A DNA stretch of 64,000 bases from NCBI RefSeq assembly GCF_050624435.1, contig NC_134537.1, positions 123,183,586 through 123,247,585 of the forward strand, read 5' to 3'. Made by a program: the position numbers and the translations under genes. Positions 1-20,235 of the stretch are shown in pieces. Numbering within the stretch: position 1 is the first letter of the stretch; each line of letters opens with the position of its first letter. Under the pieces are notes generated by a model, which was not told the origin of the DNA, made no database searches, and saw only the letters and a list, made by a program, of their open reading frames with translations. The DNA is from Tenrec ecaudatus. Lineage: Eukaryota; Chordata; Mammalia; Afrosoricida; Tenrecidae.

Positions 1-480
1 GAGATTTATGTACAAGAGGAATGGAACATTGAGAAAACATGCTAGCCCAGTCCAGATCAAGTCCATAAGTCTGATATTAGCCCATATTGCCGATAACAAT
101 CTATAAAGTCCTGATTAGACTCATAAAACACATGCAGTGACGCTGAATGCAGAAGATCACAGGCCAGTGGGTAGAAAGTCTTTGGATTCAGTTGCATTGT
201 AAGCATCTCAGTGCTGGCAGGGGTCTCTCTGTGGCTTCTCCCACTTCCGAGGTCTGGTTGCGTCCATGTGGCTTGTCTTCTGCAATGTCTCCCAGGGAGT
301 CACAGAGAGAGAAAGAGGTGTCTTCCGCCTCCAAGGAGGAAGCCCCAGATTTCCCAGAATCCTCAGGAGCAGGCCATGCCCACACTGACGTCTCATTGGC
401 TGTCTCCAGATTGACAGCCTAGACTCCACCCCTACACTCAATCCTTAAATTGATACCAGATTAGGTGACTGCCACAGCAG
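1..480 (-). repeat. Interspersed repeat, unclassified ~480-bp family, copy 1
   Basis: Read on the minus strand, this stretch aligns by eye with 51745-52230 read on the plus strand. Shared landmarks are the block GGGGTGGAGTCTAG, a GAGGATTCTGGGAA block, and ACTTATGGACTTGATCTGG near the far end. The left end is cut by the window. A third copy (7918-8840) begins TGTATTAGGCTG, so the family may start with TG. It could be an LTR or an old DNA element. The open frames here are not genes. Confidence 0.7.
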
Positions 481-944
481 CTATTGAAAAAAAATAATAA
501 ACATGTCATATAGCGATAAGTGCTTTGAGACTTAATAAAATAATGCAGTATAGAGAGCGGTGGCCAGAGCATCGATGGGTGGTGAATGTGCCGTTTTTAG
601 ACTGGATGGCTAGGGAAGGCCACTAATATATGAACACAGACCCGAGTGAATTGAAGGACAAGCCATATACGTATTTGAAAAGTGTGTGTTCTAGGCAGAG
701 AGAACTAACTTTAAGGCTCTGAAATCAGATACCCCTGCCACATTTCAACCTAAAGCAGAGTAAAACATCAGGGAAGATTAGGAGATGAAGTTGAGAGAGG
801 GCTTGCCAGATTCAGGGCTTTGAACTTAATAAAATTTTAAAAACCAAGAAGGCATAATACCAAATCAGAATTCCACGAAGTCATTTTTATAATGCCAGTT
901 CTTTCTGAGGTTATAAAGTTTCTGTATTTCTTCCCTTTGTATAG

Positions 945-10135
<9,191 letters not shown>

Positions 10136-10184
10136 AATACCTTGGATTTAAAATACTATAGTAAAGTTAAGCTATACATGTGTT

Positions 10185-10190
10185 AATAAA
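10185..10190 (+). terminator. Likely UFSP2 polyadenylation signal AATAAA
   Basis: Canonical AATAAA 50 bases after the UFSP2 stop. A GT/T-rich stretch follows at about 10230-10262. No better signal lies between it and the stop. Confidence 0.65.
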
Positions 10191-10301
10191 GAGTAAGTTT
10201 CCCTTCGAATTCTATTCTGGGTGTAATTGATGGTTTAAACCATGATGTTTTTCTTCATTGTTGTAAATAATGAACAAAGGAAAGCATTCTTTAGACACAT
10301 C

Positions 10302-10307
10302 TTTAAT
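10302..10307 (-). terminator. Possible ANKRD37 polyadenylation signal ATTAAA
   Basis: TTTAAT on the plus strand reads ATTAAA for ANKRD37, 1.2 kb past its stop and 112 bases from the opposing UFSP2 signal. A 3' untranslated region this long would contain two AfroSINEs and an L1 tail, so an earlier site is also possible. Confidence 0.35.
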
Positions 10308-10529
10308 AACTTAAAAGACAAGGCATGCACAAAAATAGAAGCATGTAAAATACATGTATCTTTAAAAGTTATCTTCACCTGGAAGAAAATTTTCCTCTTG
10401 AGAAGGAGTTATACACACTGAGGAGCCAAAAGCCACAGCTGAGACCGGAGCACATCTCCAGGAAGGCCTGTCCAGTCTCTTCCTAACCAGCACAACATCT
10501 GTTCCAAAACAGCAAGCACAGATGCACGT

Positions 10530-10900
10530 TGTTAGTGTTGTTAGTTGTCACCAGTCCTGACTCATGGTCCCCACCTGTGCAGAGCAGAACTGCCCCACAG
10601 GGTTTTCAGGGCTATGGTCTTTGGATGCAGATCGCTAGGCCTATTTTCCACAGGTGGGTGTGAACCACGCGTTTTTGAGTTAGTGGTCCAGTACTAACCA
10701 CACAAAAAACAAACTCCCTGCCATGACTCAATGCTGACTCAGAGCAACCCTACAGGGCGCGGTAGAACCGGCCCTGAGAGTCTCGGAGACCAACTGCTCA
10801 CCAGAGTAAAGAGCCCCGTCTTCAAACTGTGGACCTAGCAGCTCACAGCCCAATGCAGGACCACTGTGACGCCACTTAGGCCGATAGTAAACATCAAAAC
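10530..10900 (-). repeat. Two AfroSINE copies in tandem
   Basis: One copy at about 10535-10695 (CCAGTCCTGACTCATGG, then CCACAGGGTTTTCAGGGC) and another at about 10705-10885 (ATGACTCAATGCTGACTCAG, then CCTACAGGGCGCGGTAGAAC), both in minus orientation. They lie in the presumed ANKRD37 3' untranslated or downstream region. Confidence 0.8.
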
Positions 10901-10967
10901 CTTTTTCAGAGCCCCCAATAAAATGATTAAAAATAAAAATTAGCCAATGAAACTCCCAGGGATATCT

Positions 10968-11000
10968 ATCTCTCTCTTTCTATCTCTCTCTCTCTCTCTC
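10968..11000. repeat. (CT)n microsatellite
   Basis: Near-pure TC/CT run of about 33 bases, broken by two interruptions, just after an L1-type tail at 10905-10940. Confidence 0.9.
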
Positions 11001-11009
11001 ACTCCCACA

Positions 11010-11345
11010 CACAAAAAAAGGAACCAGAACAGCCAAACAATCTTGAAAAGGAAAAAAATCACCCACTAAGGGGGATGAATAACAGAATTGCAGGTGAACG
11101 GATGCGTTGGATGGTGTAAGATACAGCAAAAAATAATAGTAATATATAATCATAAGGGTTCCTGGTGGGTAGTGTGGGGGAGGGAGGGCATAAAGGGGAG
11201 CTGATATCAAAGAGTTCAAGAAGAAAATGTTTGAAAATGATGGGGGCAGCAATTGTACAATTATGCTTGATCTAGTTGAATTATGGGCTGTTGTATCTGT
11301 AAGAGCTCCCAATGAAATGATGGGGGGACTTCTTAAAACTTTTTC
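11010..11345 (+). repeat. L1 3' module fragment
   Basis: Ends with the family tail: GAGCTGATATCAAAGAGTTC, TTTGAAAATGATGGGGGCAG, then GAGCTCCCAATGAAATGATG. It is the same module as 17815-18055 and 28105-29236. Confidence 0.75.
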
Positions 11346-11511
11346 TCCCCAACCTTCTATGAAGGGTCATTTTTGGTCACTTAAGAATATAATAGTAGTA
11401 ATTTTCCAGGATCAAAATATTTTAACAAAAGAAGAGTGCCAATATTAATGTGCACATTAAATAGGGTGTTCACATAAACCCTCTGACAGGAAGAAAGCAG
11501 CTGTACATTAC

Positions 11512-11719
11512 TTACCAACACTTCCTCTTCCTGTTTGTGCTTTCTGTACTTCCAGCACCTCGTTTCTGTCTGAGCACTGACACACAGTGGCCCTTGCTAG
11601 AGGGCTCGCGTGGCTTTTCACTCTGCATACATTTAATGATGGTAAGAAACTTGGCACATTCCACAAATCCAGAAGACCAAGCAAGATCTTCAGCTGTTTG
11701 CCCGTTCTTATTACATAAG
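11512..11719 (-). CDS. ANKRD37: ANKRD37 coding exon 4
   Basis: With the carried GA it encodes DLCNKNGQTAEDLAWSSG, through CVSVLRQKRGAGS, to NRKRKCW. Stop TAA is the complement of 11512-11514. Confidence 0.95.
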
Positions 11720-14475
11720 CTAAAATTAAGATAAAATTTGGTAGATTAATAATAAAAAGTGATCATTGAGTAGTGACTTTTCTATCTTCCCAACAAAGGA
11801 GTTCTGAGCTCATTCAGACTAGGCAGTTGCAAAACTTCCCGTTGGTAAAGGAAGCAGAGAGACTTGCACGGCGGCCGGCAGAGAACCTGGCAAAGAGAGG
11901 GCTTTGTGATTTTAAATTCATGCAACAGTGTTTGGGGTCTGATAGAATGAATCAGTACCCAAAGGAAGTCAGCAAGAACTTCTATAGAAAGAAATGTTTC
12001 TAAACCAACGCTGCAGTGGAATGCTGCCATGATAGAGAAGCAGAATTACACCTCTGGTTGCTAGGAATCCATTTTTTTCCCTTAATTTGAGCATTATAGG
12101 ATATCCTCATTGGCATAAATTGACATTGACACAAAGCCCACGTCCCAGATCAGCATCATTTTTACAGCGCAAGTAATGAAACCTCATTTTGATTAGTGTA
12201 TTATAAGGAAATATGAAGCCAATCTACTTACTCAATTTGGGCATCTCTGGCTACAAGCAAGCTAAGGCATTCCAGACTCCCAGCTTTAGCTGCCTTGTGT
12301 AGAGGAGTTTCTCCAAAAACATCCTTCAGGGTAAGAGAATATATTTCAGAGGCTCTCCCCAGAACACGTCCTTGCAGGAAATTAGTAGGTGAAGTCCAAT
12401 ATTGGTCATTCCAGGAAGCGAGTTAGAACTGCACTGCGCCAGTTGGAATGCTTAAAGCCAAGCTTCTATTTTTAATAAGTTTCCTTACTGTGCTATTTAA
12501 TATAGTTAGTTGTGGGATACAGAAAGATTTCTCTCAAGTTGTCTCCCCTAAATATATGCCAAACCTAAGACACTGCTTGCTACACATGGTAAATGACTAT
12601 ACACTTGGAGGTCAGTGCAGAGGTATTCTCCCTAAGGGTTTATCAGCCATCTAGAGCAGACTGTATAGTCTGTCCCACCCTAAGTAGGACCCACTCCCTT
12701 CTGATAAGGGTATTGGATTGTTCCCTTGAAGGAGAGCCCAGAGACAAGGCCAAACCCTCTCAAAAATGACCAAGATTAGGCAGCCATATTGAGTCTAGGG
12801 TCTTCCCATCTTGTCACGTGTACCCCTAATCCCTCCCCTTCCTATTGCGTGTACACCCCTAGCTCATCTCCTTCCTGTCATATGTATGCCTACTGCACAG
12901 CCCCTTCCTGTGATGTGTGTGGTTACCTGTAATCATGCCCCCAAAGATATATAAACCTTGTTAATAGATTGTTTCCCTGAAGGAGAGTCCAGGGATGTCA
13001 AGGATGACCAAGGTTAGGCTGCCATCTTGAGTTTAGGTTCTGCCCATATTGTCACCTGTGTACCCCTGGTCCCTCCCCTTCCTAATACGTGTACACCCCT
13101 ACCTCATCCCCTTCCTGTCACACGTATGCCTATTGTACTGTCCCTTCCTGTAAAGTATGTGGTTACCTGTAATCACGCCCCTATGTGTATGCATAGACCT
13201 TACTTAGAAATAACGAAGAGACTCTCCTGCCCTCTCCTCCCACTTCCCCCCGTGGCCTACCAAGAAAGGCTGAGGTGAGCATGCTACTATGAAATGCGTC
13301 TGACTCCTTTATTTTACCTTCTCTCCTATCTTCTATGACTTTACTATGATCTTTATATATTATAACCGTACAATTGCTCCTACGGACCCCCATGGATGTT
13401 AAAGGCTGGTTTATTCTAACAGTTAATAAAAGCACTGTGAAGTCACATCTACCTATATTAAAACTTAAGAATTTATAAGAGCAAAATAGCCTTATATAGC
13501 TTTAAAAAAAAACAAACTAAAATTCGCTAGGTTTTACTTTTCAATGGAAGACACAGGCTACCATTGGAAAACGCTGTACGGCACTGTACTGACGGTACTT
13601 GCTACCCTGAAACTTCTGATTGGTAATGTGGGAGGGGCTCCTTCTGAAATCCGCTGGCGACCAAGCCTGTCGAGATGATAGCTGTAGCCACATGTGGCTT
13701 ATGAGCACTTGAGCCTCCGCTCATCTGACTTGAGGTGTCCCCTAAGTGTAACATGCACACCAAATTGAGAAGATTCAGTATGAAGAGAATAATGTAAAAC
13801 ATCTCAATGTTTTTATATTGGTTACATGTTGGCATTGTTCTAAATGGGATTAAATTGCTAAAGTTAATTTCATATTCAATCTTATTAATGGAGCGGGCCG
13901 AGAAATGTTCTAATTGCAAAGGCGTTTTGCATTGTACTTCGAGGGGTCAGATCCATAGGCACTTTTACAGCAACGCGCAGAGCTGAGCGCATCAGAGCTT
14001 CAATGTGTGGATTTGTGGGGCGGGGAGGGTTAGCACATGGTAACAATCAGTTACCTAGTTACCTGCTGGTTGAGGTCAGCGCCTGTTTGCAGCTGCCAGA
14101 GAAGAAAGCAGGCCAGGCCGCCAGCAGCAGCCAGGTGGACAGGCGACTGTTCACAGGGGTCGGAGGGAGCGTTCACCGAGGTCCCCGTCTCCAGTAGGTG
14201 CTTCAGACTCTCCGTCTGCGAGAAGAGAACACATCCACGCATCTTACCCTCCTTTGTCCTGAACCGAACCCTCTCTCAGGGAGGGCGTGGGAAGCGGGAG
14301 GTGTCCACCCACCCCCCGCTTGACCCCCCCGACTCCAGAATTCTCCCTACGCCAAGAGGCTGGACACTGCAGCGCCCCGTGGTCAGTGCACCGCCACCCT
14401 CGCCCAGGGAAGCGTAAGCCTGCAGCACCGCAGCGTCCCGATTCTCACCTCCAGCTCGCCATCGAGTAAGTGCAT
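11512..14475 (-). CDS. ANKRD37: Ankyrin repeat domain protein 37, complete coding region
   Basis: Small ankyrin-repeat protein known as a hypoxia (HIF-1) induced gene. Coding exons on the minus strand: 14475-14449, 14215-14063, 12323-12232 and 11719-11512, giving 159 aa; the human protein is about this length. It starts MHLLDGELE and continues TESLKHLLETGTSVNAP. Ankyrin units are visible at about residues 29-57 (SPVHLAAAGGLACFLLWQLQ) and 61-90 (DVFGETPLHKAAKAGSLECL), plus a third at about 91-115 (NKNGQTAEDLAWSSGF). The basic C terminus is NRKRKCW, a possible nuclear signal. All junctions have AG/GT sites and keep frame. It is tail-to-tail with UFSP2 and head-to-head with LRP2BP. The third intron (11720-12231) is short; the second (12324-14062) contains an LTR-like repeat. 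Confidence 0.96.
12232..12323 (-). CDS. ANKRD37: ANKRD37 coding exon 3
   Basis: Encodes DVFGETPLHKAAKAG, then SLECLSLLVARDAQI and two carried bases (GA). The donor is GTAAGT. This is the most canonical ankyrin repeat of the protein (TPLHKAA signature). Confidence 0.96.
12420..13320 (+). repeat. LTR-like repeat with an internal tandem duplication
   Basis: Two adjacent units (about 12712-12965 and 12966-13205) share, in order, TTGTTYCCYTGAAGGAGAG, an ATTGAGT-type block, CCCTCCCCTTCCTA, GTGTACACCCCTA and GTGGTTACCTGTAATCA. The downstream part (13230-13320) ends in an R/U5-like GCATGCTACTATGAAATGCG and CTCCTTTATTTTACC stretch. The block at 12640-12740 recurs in reverse orientation at 26830-26924 and 27148-27190. 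An endogenous-retrovirus LTR is my best guess; no internal retroviral genes are seen. Confidence 0.55.
14063..14215 (-). CDS. ANKRD37: ANKRD37 coding exon 2
   Basis: 51 codons in phase 0, from TESLKHLLETG to GADLNQQ. The acceptor ends CGCAG and the donor is GTAACT. Confidence 0.96.
14449..14475 (-). CDS. ANKRD37: ANKRD37 coding exon 1
   Basis: ATG is the complement of 14473-14475. Encodes nine residues (MHLLDGELE), then donor GTGAGA (complement of 14443-14448). The start is chosen because it joins in frame to exon 2 and matches the short first exon of the family. Confidence 0.92.
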
Positions 14476-14575
14476 TTCCCACCCAGAGCCGAGGCCGGAG
14501 CCCAGGGCGCGCAGGGCGGAGGTCAGCCGCAGCCGGCAGGTGGGAAGGCACGGGCCGGCCGGCGTGCAGGGGAAC

Positions 14576-14583
14576 TTTAAATA
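14576..14583 (-). promoter_or_regulatory. TATA-like box for ANKRD37
   Basis: TATTTAAA on the minus strand, about 100 bases upstream of the ANKRD37 start codon. A transcription start near 14548 would give a roughly 70-base leader. Confidence 0.6.
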
Positions 14584-14960
14584 GCGAGGGGCCTGCGGGC
14601 CCGCCCATCGCCGCCGCGCCCCAGCTCCGGCCGGCCCGGCCCCGCCGCGCAGCCCCTGGCAACGAGGCTTGCCCAGCACTGCCCGGCCGCACGTACGCAA
14701 ACTCGGTCACTGGTCACCGGGAGACGCGGCCCCGGGAGGCCGCCGAGGGGGCGTGGCGCGGGTCCGCCCGCCGATTGGCCAACCGGGGCAGAAGCTGACC
14801 CGCCCACTTCGGGGCGGGGCCTCGGCGCCCCAGCACGCCTGCGCGGAGGCCGTGGGTGAGCCCGGAGAGCGGAGATGGGGGTGGCGGAGTGGCGGAGGCC
14901 GGCTGGTAGCGCGCTCAGTTTGACACGTCTCACTTGCCCGGCCCTCTCGCTCGCTTGAAG

Positions 14961-16424
14961 CAACCGCGGTCGTAGGTGAAGTGTCTGGTGCCTTGCACGC
15001 ACGTAACCAGGAAACAAAGGATCTATAAGTAGCTTTCCGCCGGGGCAGCTTTGAAACCGCTCTGCGTGCGGCCGGCGCCTTGCAGGTTCCTTCCCCAGCC
15101 CCTGGGAAATGCCTTTCCTTCTGAGCCCTGGCCTGAGTGGGCTCAGCCTCTGTGGTTGGTACCTGCAAGTTTAGGAAAGAAACATGAAAACCGGGGGGTC
15201 TTAAGGAGCCCTTGGAAGGGAAGGGAGATTTGGGTGAGTCTAGGGGGATGGGATTGTTAACACTGGTGGTTGGTGACCACCCAAAGGTGCCTAGGACGAA
15301 TTGCCTGGTTTTCAGCCGCTGACCACCTTGGTCCCTACTCAATTCTGACATGCATGGGGTCGCCATGATTTGTAATACACCCCTGGAGAGGGGAGGTTGG
15401 AGGTACCCTAAACTGGAATCGGGGAAGGTATCGCTCCTTGCACCACAGGATTCTACCCGCCCCATTCCCCAAAGTGCATCCTCATTCCCAACTTTCCTGC
15501 TTTAGGAGACCATTAAATCAACCACTCAGTAATGTAACCCAGAGGCTCAATACCTACGCCGTTCGACTTTTCACCTGGGGAAATATGAAGAACGCAAACG
15601 AGACTGTTTAACACGCGCTGCGGACCCACCAAAGGGGGAGGAGGAAACTCATTTGGGGAAAATGGCAAGGCCCAGAAATGGGTGTGGGCAGAGCTGACTG
15701 CCCACAATGGCACTGGGGAAGAAGCAGAAGTCAGGTTAGCCCTCTCGCCTTTATGTTGGTCAGAGCTGACCAACCTTTTCCCTTAAACTTTACATTTACC
15801 TGACCTCAATTAGCAAGTACTCATTTCAGATTAATCTAGCTAACAACAATTTTCTTACGATGTCCTCCTAATAAGCCACTATTGAATGTCCGGTGTCCGT
15901 GGAGAAAATCTATTAAGATTGTCGCTTTGGGAGGGAAGATGAAGGAAAGGCTAGACTATAGCTGCTAGAGTTCCCTTGAGTCAAACGAAAGACGGTAACC
16001 AGGAGATGAAGAGAATTCAAAGTGTGGAGTGGGGGGTATTAATGTTTTTTTATTGGGGAGGGGAGGGGCTGATAAGTTTAAACTTGTTGAATGCAAAACT
16101 GTTCTGAAATGTAAAACCACCACTTATTCCACATTTTAAAAAATTGTCCAAAAATAAAATTACCTCTTTGGTATCCCATAAAATAATTACCAGACCCTGA
16201 CCTGTCCTGTATGCCAAGTATTGGAACTGGTCTGGTAGATTCCCTCCATAGCCACTGTTTGAATTGGACCCTGCTCTCTGGATTATATTGGTAAATCCAA
16301 GACTTGTCCCTGTTAATGATTCATTTCATAACATCATCTTTCTTAAATGATTAAAGATCAGCTCTTTGCACTATGAACACAGTTTTTGTTAGTGCCCTTT
16401 CCCCTTAAGGCTGTCAGTGGAGAC
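14961..16424. other. CpG-island shore and start of the LRP2BP 5' intron
   Basis: GC content falls off to the right. Minus-strand open frames here (for example 15465-14707) follow from base composition; no coding exon or repeat was recognised. Polypurine stretches lie near 16030-16065. Confidence 0.5.
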
Positions 16425-16640
16425 TGCAGCCCTGATGGCATAGTAGTTACATATTAGGCTGCTAATTACAAAGTCCTCGGTTCGAAACCATCAGCTACTT
16501 CACCTGAGAAAGACGAGGCTTTCTATTCCCATAAAGAGTTACAGTCGTGAAAACTCATAGGGGGCGGTTCTACCCTGTCCTATAGGTTCACTATGAGTCA
16601 GCACTGACTCAATGGCAGTGAGTTAGTTTTTGTTTCTATG
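16425..16640 (+). repeat. AfroSINE
   Basis: Near-complete copy: GCAGCCCTGATGGCATAGTA head, GGTTCGAAACCATCAGC B-box region, and TGACTCAATGGCAGTGAGTT end. Confidence 0.92.
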
Positions 16641-16789
16641 GAAACTAAGACCAGAAAGTTACTGAAAGAATTTGTCTGCAGCCATCTACTGCTCCCAGAA
16701 ACATGTTTAAACATTTTGTTTGGAATGAACCTATGTGTGTTTACATGAATGAACTGGTACCCTAGTTGCAGTACTTTTTTAATTACATA

Positions 16790-16816
16790 TTTTGTGTGTG
16801 TGTGTGTATATAAACA
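16790..16816. repeat. (TG)n microsatellite
   Basis: TGTGTGTGTGTGTGTATATA run of about 20 bases. Confidence 0.8.
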
Positions 16817-17279
16817 TAATTAGAATCATACCTTTGTTCTGTGTTTTAAAATAGCTTAGCAATATGCTTTTATGATACGTAGAGGGAGCACTGCACAACA
16901 GAGATGAGTTGTTGGAGATATGTGAGAAAGAGAAGTCCTTATCACCAAGTTTTGTTTTCTCCTGTTTTATATTAACACAGGTTTACACAGATGCTCATTT
17001 TCAGGAATTCCTAAGCGATAAAAGGTATTACCAGAGGTGGTTTTAGAATGATAACCCTACGGACTGCCGTTCACCGTGTACTGGGATCTTTGTGTGGTAG
17101 CTGCCCGTTTCCCATGAGTCTGGTGATTACTTCTGACTCCCTGAGACATTTCAGTAGTGCATACACTTCACAAGAAATGAGAGGTTTATAAGCAATTTTT
17201 TCTCCTCTCCTCCCTTGTCTTTTTCCTTTCAGGCCTTCAATGGAGACTTAGGTCTAGCAATTTTCCTCTCAGATCTAAC

Positions 17280-17405
17280 AGTCTTGAGAGTACAGCCTCA
17301 AAAAAAGATATATCTATCAATGTTCATTGCAACACTATTTACCGTAGCCCAAAGGCAGAACCAATCTAAATGACCCTCAACAGATGCTGTTTGACTCTTT
17401 GACCT
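17280..17405 (+). repeat. L1 ORF2 3' fragment
   Basis: Block CATTGCAACACTATTTACCG and AACCAATCTAAATGACCCTC is the conserved L1 region also present at 48895-48945. Confidence 0.65.
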
Positions 17406-17814
17406 TTGAGTTTAAGTGGACCCTCACCATAATCCTAATCATTAAGCAGAACCTCAGCCTTTGAACAAGGTGGTCATGGAGAGACAGGGGGAAAGATGAT
17501 CAGCAAAACCAGTCAGTGACAGCATAGTAGGATAACATGTGCTCATGGCTTCCTGCTTTCATGCCATCCTTGTTCCAGCCACTGGTGGACAGCAGTCGCT
17601 CTAAGTTAACTATTTACTTTCCTATCAAGTATTAAGTCTATTGCTAACAGTACTTCAGAAAATGCCAGCCGAGCATTTAGTTTGCCTTGAATAAAAGACC
17701 TGAAAGTGTGACTAACAATACCTCGTTTCCTCTGTAACACACATTGAGGCACTTTGCCCTGATCACTTCGGTTGGCTCACACCAGTTGAGTCCATTGCCT
17801 ATGGAGAATTCTCA

Positions 17815-18055
17815 GATTTTTTTCCCCTCCTAAAGCTGTAGAGATTATTATAAGTGGGGGAAAGTTTCTTTTTAAGAAAATGAAGTTTCCCCTCAGGACC
17901 AATAATGAGAGTAGTGATACCAGGAGGGGAAGGGTGCTTGCCACAATGGATGTTTGGATTATGATAAGAGCTGTATGAGCCCCCAATAAAATGATTTTTA
18001 AAATGTTTTGAAAATGATGGCAACATGTACAAATGTGCTTATAAAACAACAACAA
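17815..18055 (+). repeat. L1 3' module fragment
   Basis: Shares CCCTCAGGACCAATAATGAG and AGCCCCCAATAAAATGATTT with the other L1 modules; rearranged order at the end. Confidence 0.75.
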
Positions 18056-18451
18056 AGCGGGGAGGGGGGAGTTAAGTTTAATACTTTCAAAATTATAAAT
18101 AAGAACAAATTGGTTTTAATACAAGGCATTCAAAGCAGGTGTGAATAAGTCAAAAGATGTGGAGAGGGTTCTACCCTCAGGTTCCTTCAAGAAATATTTT
18201 GAAATTGATGCTTCAGTTTACTGAGACCCATGATTTTAGGCCTGAAATACTGGGAAATGGAAATACGTTGTTTTAAATACACATTGAATGTTTTAAGTGC
18301 CCAGATATATATACTCTTATGTGAATTTCCCCTTTGACTCTTGTCAGTTTCAAGCACACCAAATAAGAATATTACATCAACTGTGGAACTTCTTTCATGA
18401 AAAAGACATAAAAAGAGTAGGTGACTATGTCTTTAAAAGAAGCACACGAGG

Positions 18452-18525
18452 GGGCTTCAAAGGTCCATGGGAAAATTCCATTGTCTTTTAATTCCACTTT
18501 CCCATGGACGTTTTGAAGCTCCTTT
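18452..18525. mobile_element. Mariner-derived short inverted-repeat element
   Basis: Arms GGGGCTTCAAAGGTCCATGG and CCATGGACGTTTTGAAGCTC are near-perfect inverted repeats around an ATT-rich centre, about 74 bp in total. The ends resemble mammalian mariner termini. Confidence 0.75.
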
Positions 18526-18904
18526 GTGTGTGTATGCAAATTTTTCTATCATAAAACTTGAAACTCATGTTTTTTTAATTTTTCAGTTTAGTGTTTTATT
18601 AAGAAGCAAAGTACCTCAGGATCAGGATCAGGAAGCATGAGGGTGGTCTCCATCTTTAGTGTAGGACAGCTCTCTCAGCCGCTCTCCTCCATGCTTGCCT
18701 CCTCTCAGCCTCCTGAAGACAAGGCCTCTTCTTAGCCCCCTCGGGCCAGGCTCCATCAGATCAAGCACTTGTCAGCTGCACCCCCTCAGAAAGGCTTCTT
18801 GGGGCCCTGTCACGTGTCACCATAGCTTCCACCACAAGTTCTCTCTGGGCCCGTTGCTGCTGCCAGACCACTTCCTGGCCTGCTCCTGTCTTCAGTATTT
18901 TGTT

Positions 18905-20235
18905 TTTGTTGTTTTATTACTCATTTTATTGGGGGCCTCTTACAAATCTTCTAACACTTCATCACTCCATAGTGTTAAGCACACTTTTACATATATTGCC
19001 ATCAACGTTTCCAAAACAATTTCTACTTGAGCCCTTGGTAGCAGCTCCTCTTTTTCCCCTTTCCTCCCCTTACCCCCCACATTCATAAATCCTTGATCAA
19101 TTATATATTTGTATTATTACTTCATATCTTACACTGATCATTGTCTCCTTTCACCCACCTTCCTGTTATTCATCTCCCCTGAGGGGTCTATACATCCAAC
19201 CTTATGAGGGGTTTCCCCTTCTACCCCTGACCCCACCATCCCCCTACCCTTATGATAGCACTACTCCCACAACTGCTCCTGAGGGTTTTATCTGTCTTGA
19301 GTTCCATGTGTCGAGAGTTCTTATCGCTACCAATGTTTTCTTATCGCTGGTCTAGCTGGATGTGTAAGGTAGAACTGGGTCATGGTAGTGGGGGGAGGAA
19401 GCATTCAGGAACTAGAGGAATGATGTGTTTTGTCAGTGCTATGCTACACCCTGGTTGAATCATCCTTTCCTTGTAACCCCTCTGTGGGGGATGTCCAATC
19501 ATCTACAGATTAGCTTTTGGTTTCCACTCTAACCTCCCTCTTTCACATCGATATAATTTTCTTTTGTATATTTTGATACATGTTGCCTGATATCTGCTCC
19601 CATTGACACCTCATGATCACACAGACTGGTGTGCTTTTTCCATGTAGGCTTCTTGCTTCCCTGCTTTTTAGAAGCTTGTTTAACTTCAAGCCTTAATAAA
19701 AATGCCAGATGCTATAACTTTTGATAGCCAGTCACCATCGCCTTTCTGCACCACATTTGTACATGTACCCATTTTGTCTTCATTAATCTTGTTGTGAAAT
19801 TGAGTATCAAAGAATGCTAGGTTATTAGAACAGAATTTTCTTGTGTTAAGGGAGGCCTTAAGTAGAGGCCCAAAGCCTGCCTGCTATCTTAATACTAAAC
19901 ATATAAATGCATGTACATAGGCCTCTCTCCCATTCATTATAAATTAACATATTTACATATATATGTACCTATAGCTATACCTCTATAAATAGCTTCTGTC
20001 TCCTACTTCTTTCTTCTATTTTCTTTCACCTGCCTCCTATCCCACTATCATGTTTACCCTCCATTAGGCTCTCAGTAATTACACTCAGATACATCACACT
20101 TGATCAAATCCCACCAGGCATTCTACACCCTCCTCACCATTGATTTTAGATCACTTGTTGTTCCCTTGTCCCTGGTTTGTTGGCTCCCTCCTTTCTTTCC
20201 CCCATCTCCCCCTCTCCCATATCCCCTTGGAACCC
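18905..20235 (-). mobile_element. L1 3' module, minus copy (left arm of an inverted pair)
   Basis: Starts with the complement of the tail (CATTTTATTGGGGGCCTCTT) and runs through TAGCTGGATGTGTAAGG and GGCCTTAAGTAGAGGCCCAA to CCTATCCCACTATCATGT at 20037-20054, then about 180 bases more. No intact L1 frame is present. It lies in the 5' intron of LRP2BP. Confidence 0.8.

Larger units (their letters stand above)
14250..14960. promoter_or_regulatory. CpG island, bidirectional ANKRD37/LRP2BP promoter
   Basis: Sharply GC- and CpG-rich compared with the rest of the window. It contains the ANKRD37 start codon. Elements: TATTTAAA on the minus strand (14576-14583); ATTGG, an inverted CCAAT box (14774-14778); GGGGCGGGG GC boxes (14811-14819); GCGTG hypoxia-element cores at 14562, 14751-14755 and, on the minus strand, 14834-14838. 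ANKRD37 reads left from here. LRP2BP must start to the right of it, and GTGAGC at about 14856 is a candidate donor for a non-coding first exon. Confidence 0.85.

Noticed and set aside
12712-13205. CRISPR-like array
   Set aside because: Only two long diverged units, in a mammalian intron, with no short identical repeats or unique spacers.
14276-14710. 144-codon minus-strand frame around ANKRD37 exon 1
   Set aside because: Different frame from the true start (14475); reads through promoter sequence.
14707-15465. 252-codon open frame on the minus strand across the CpG island
   Set aside because: Low-complexity Arg/Pro/Ala-rich translation, overlaps the promoter, no homology recognised. GC-rich sequence has few stops.
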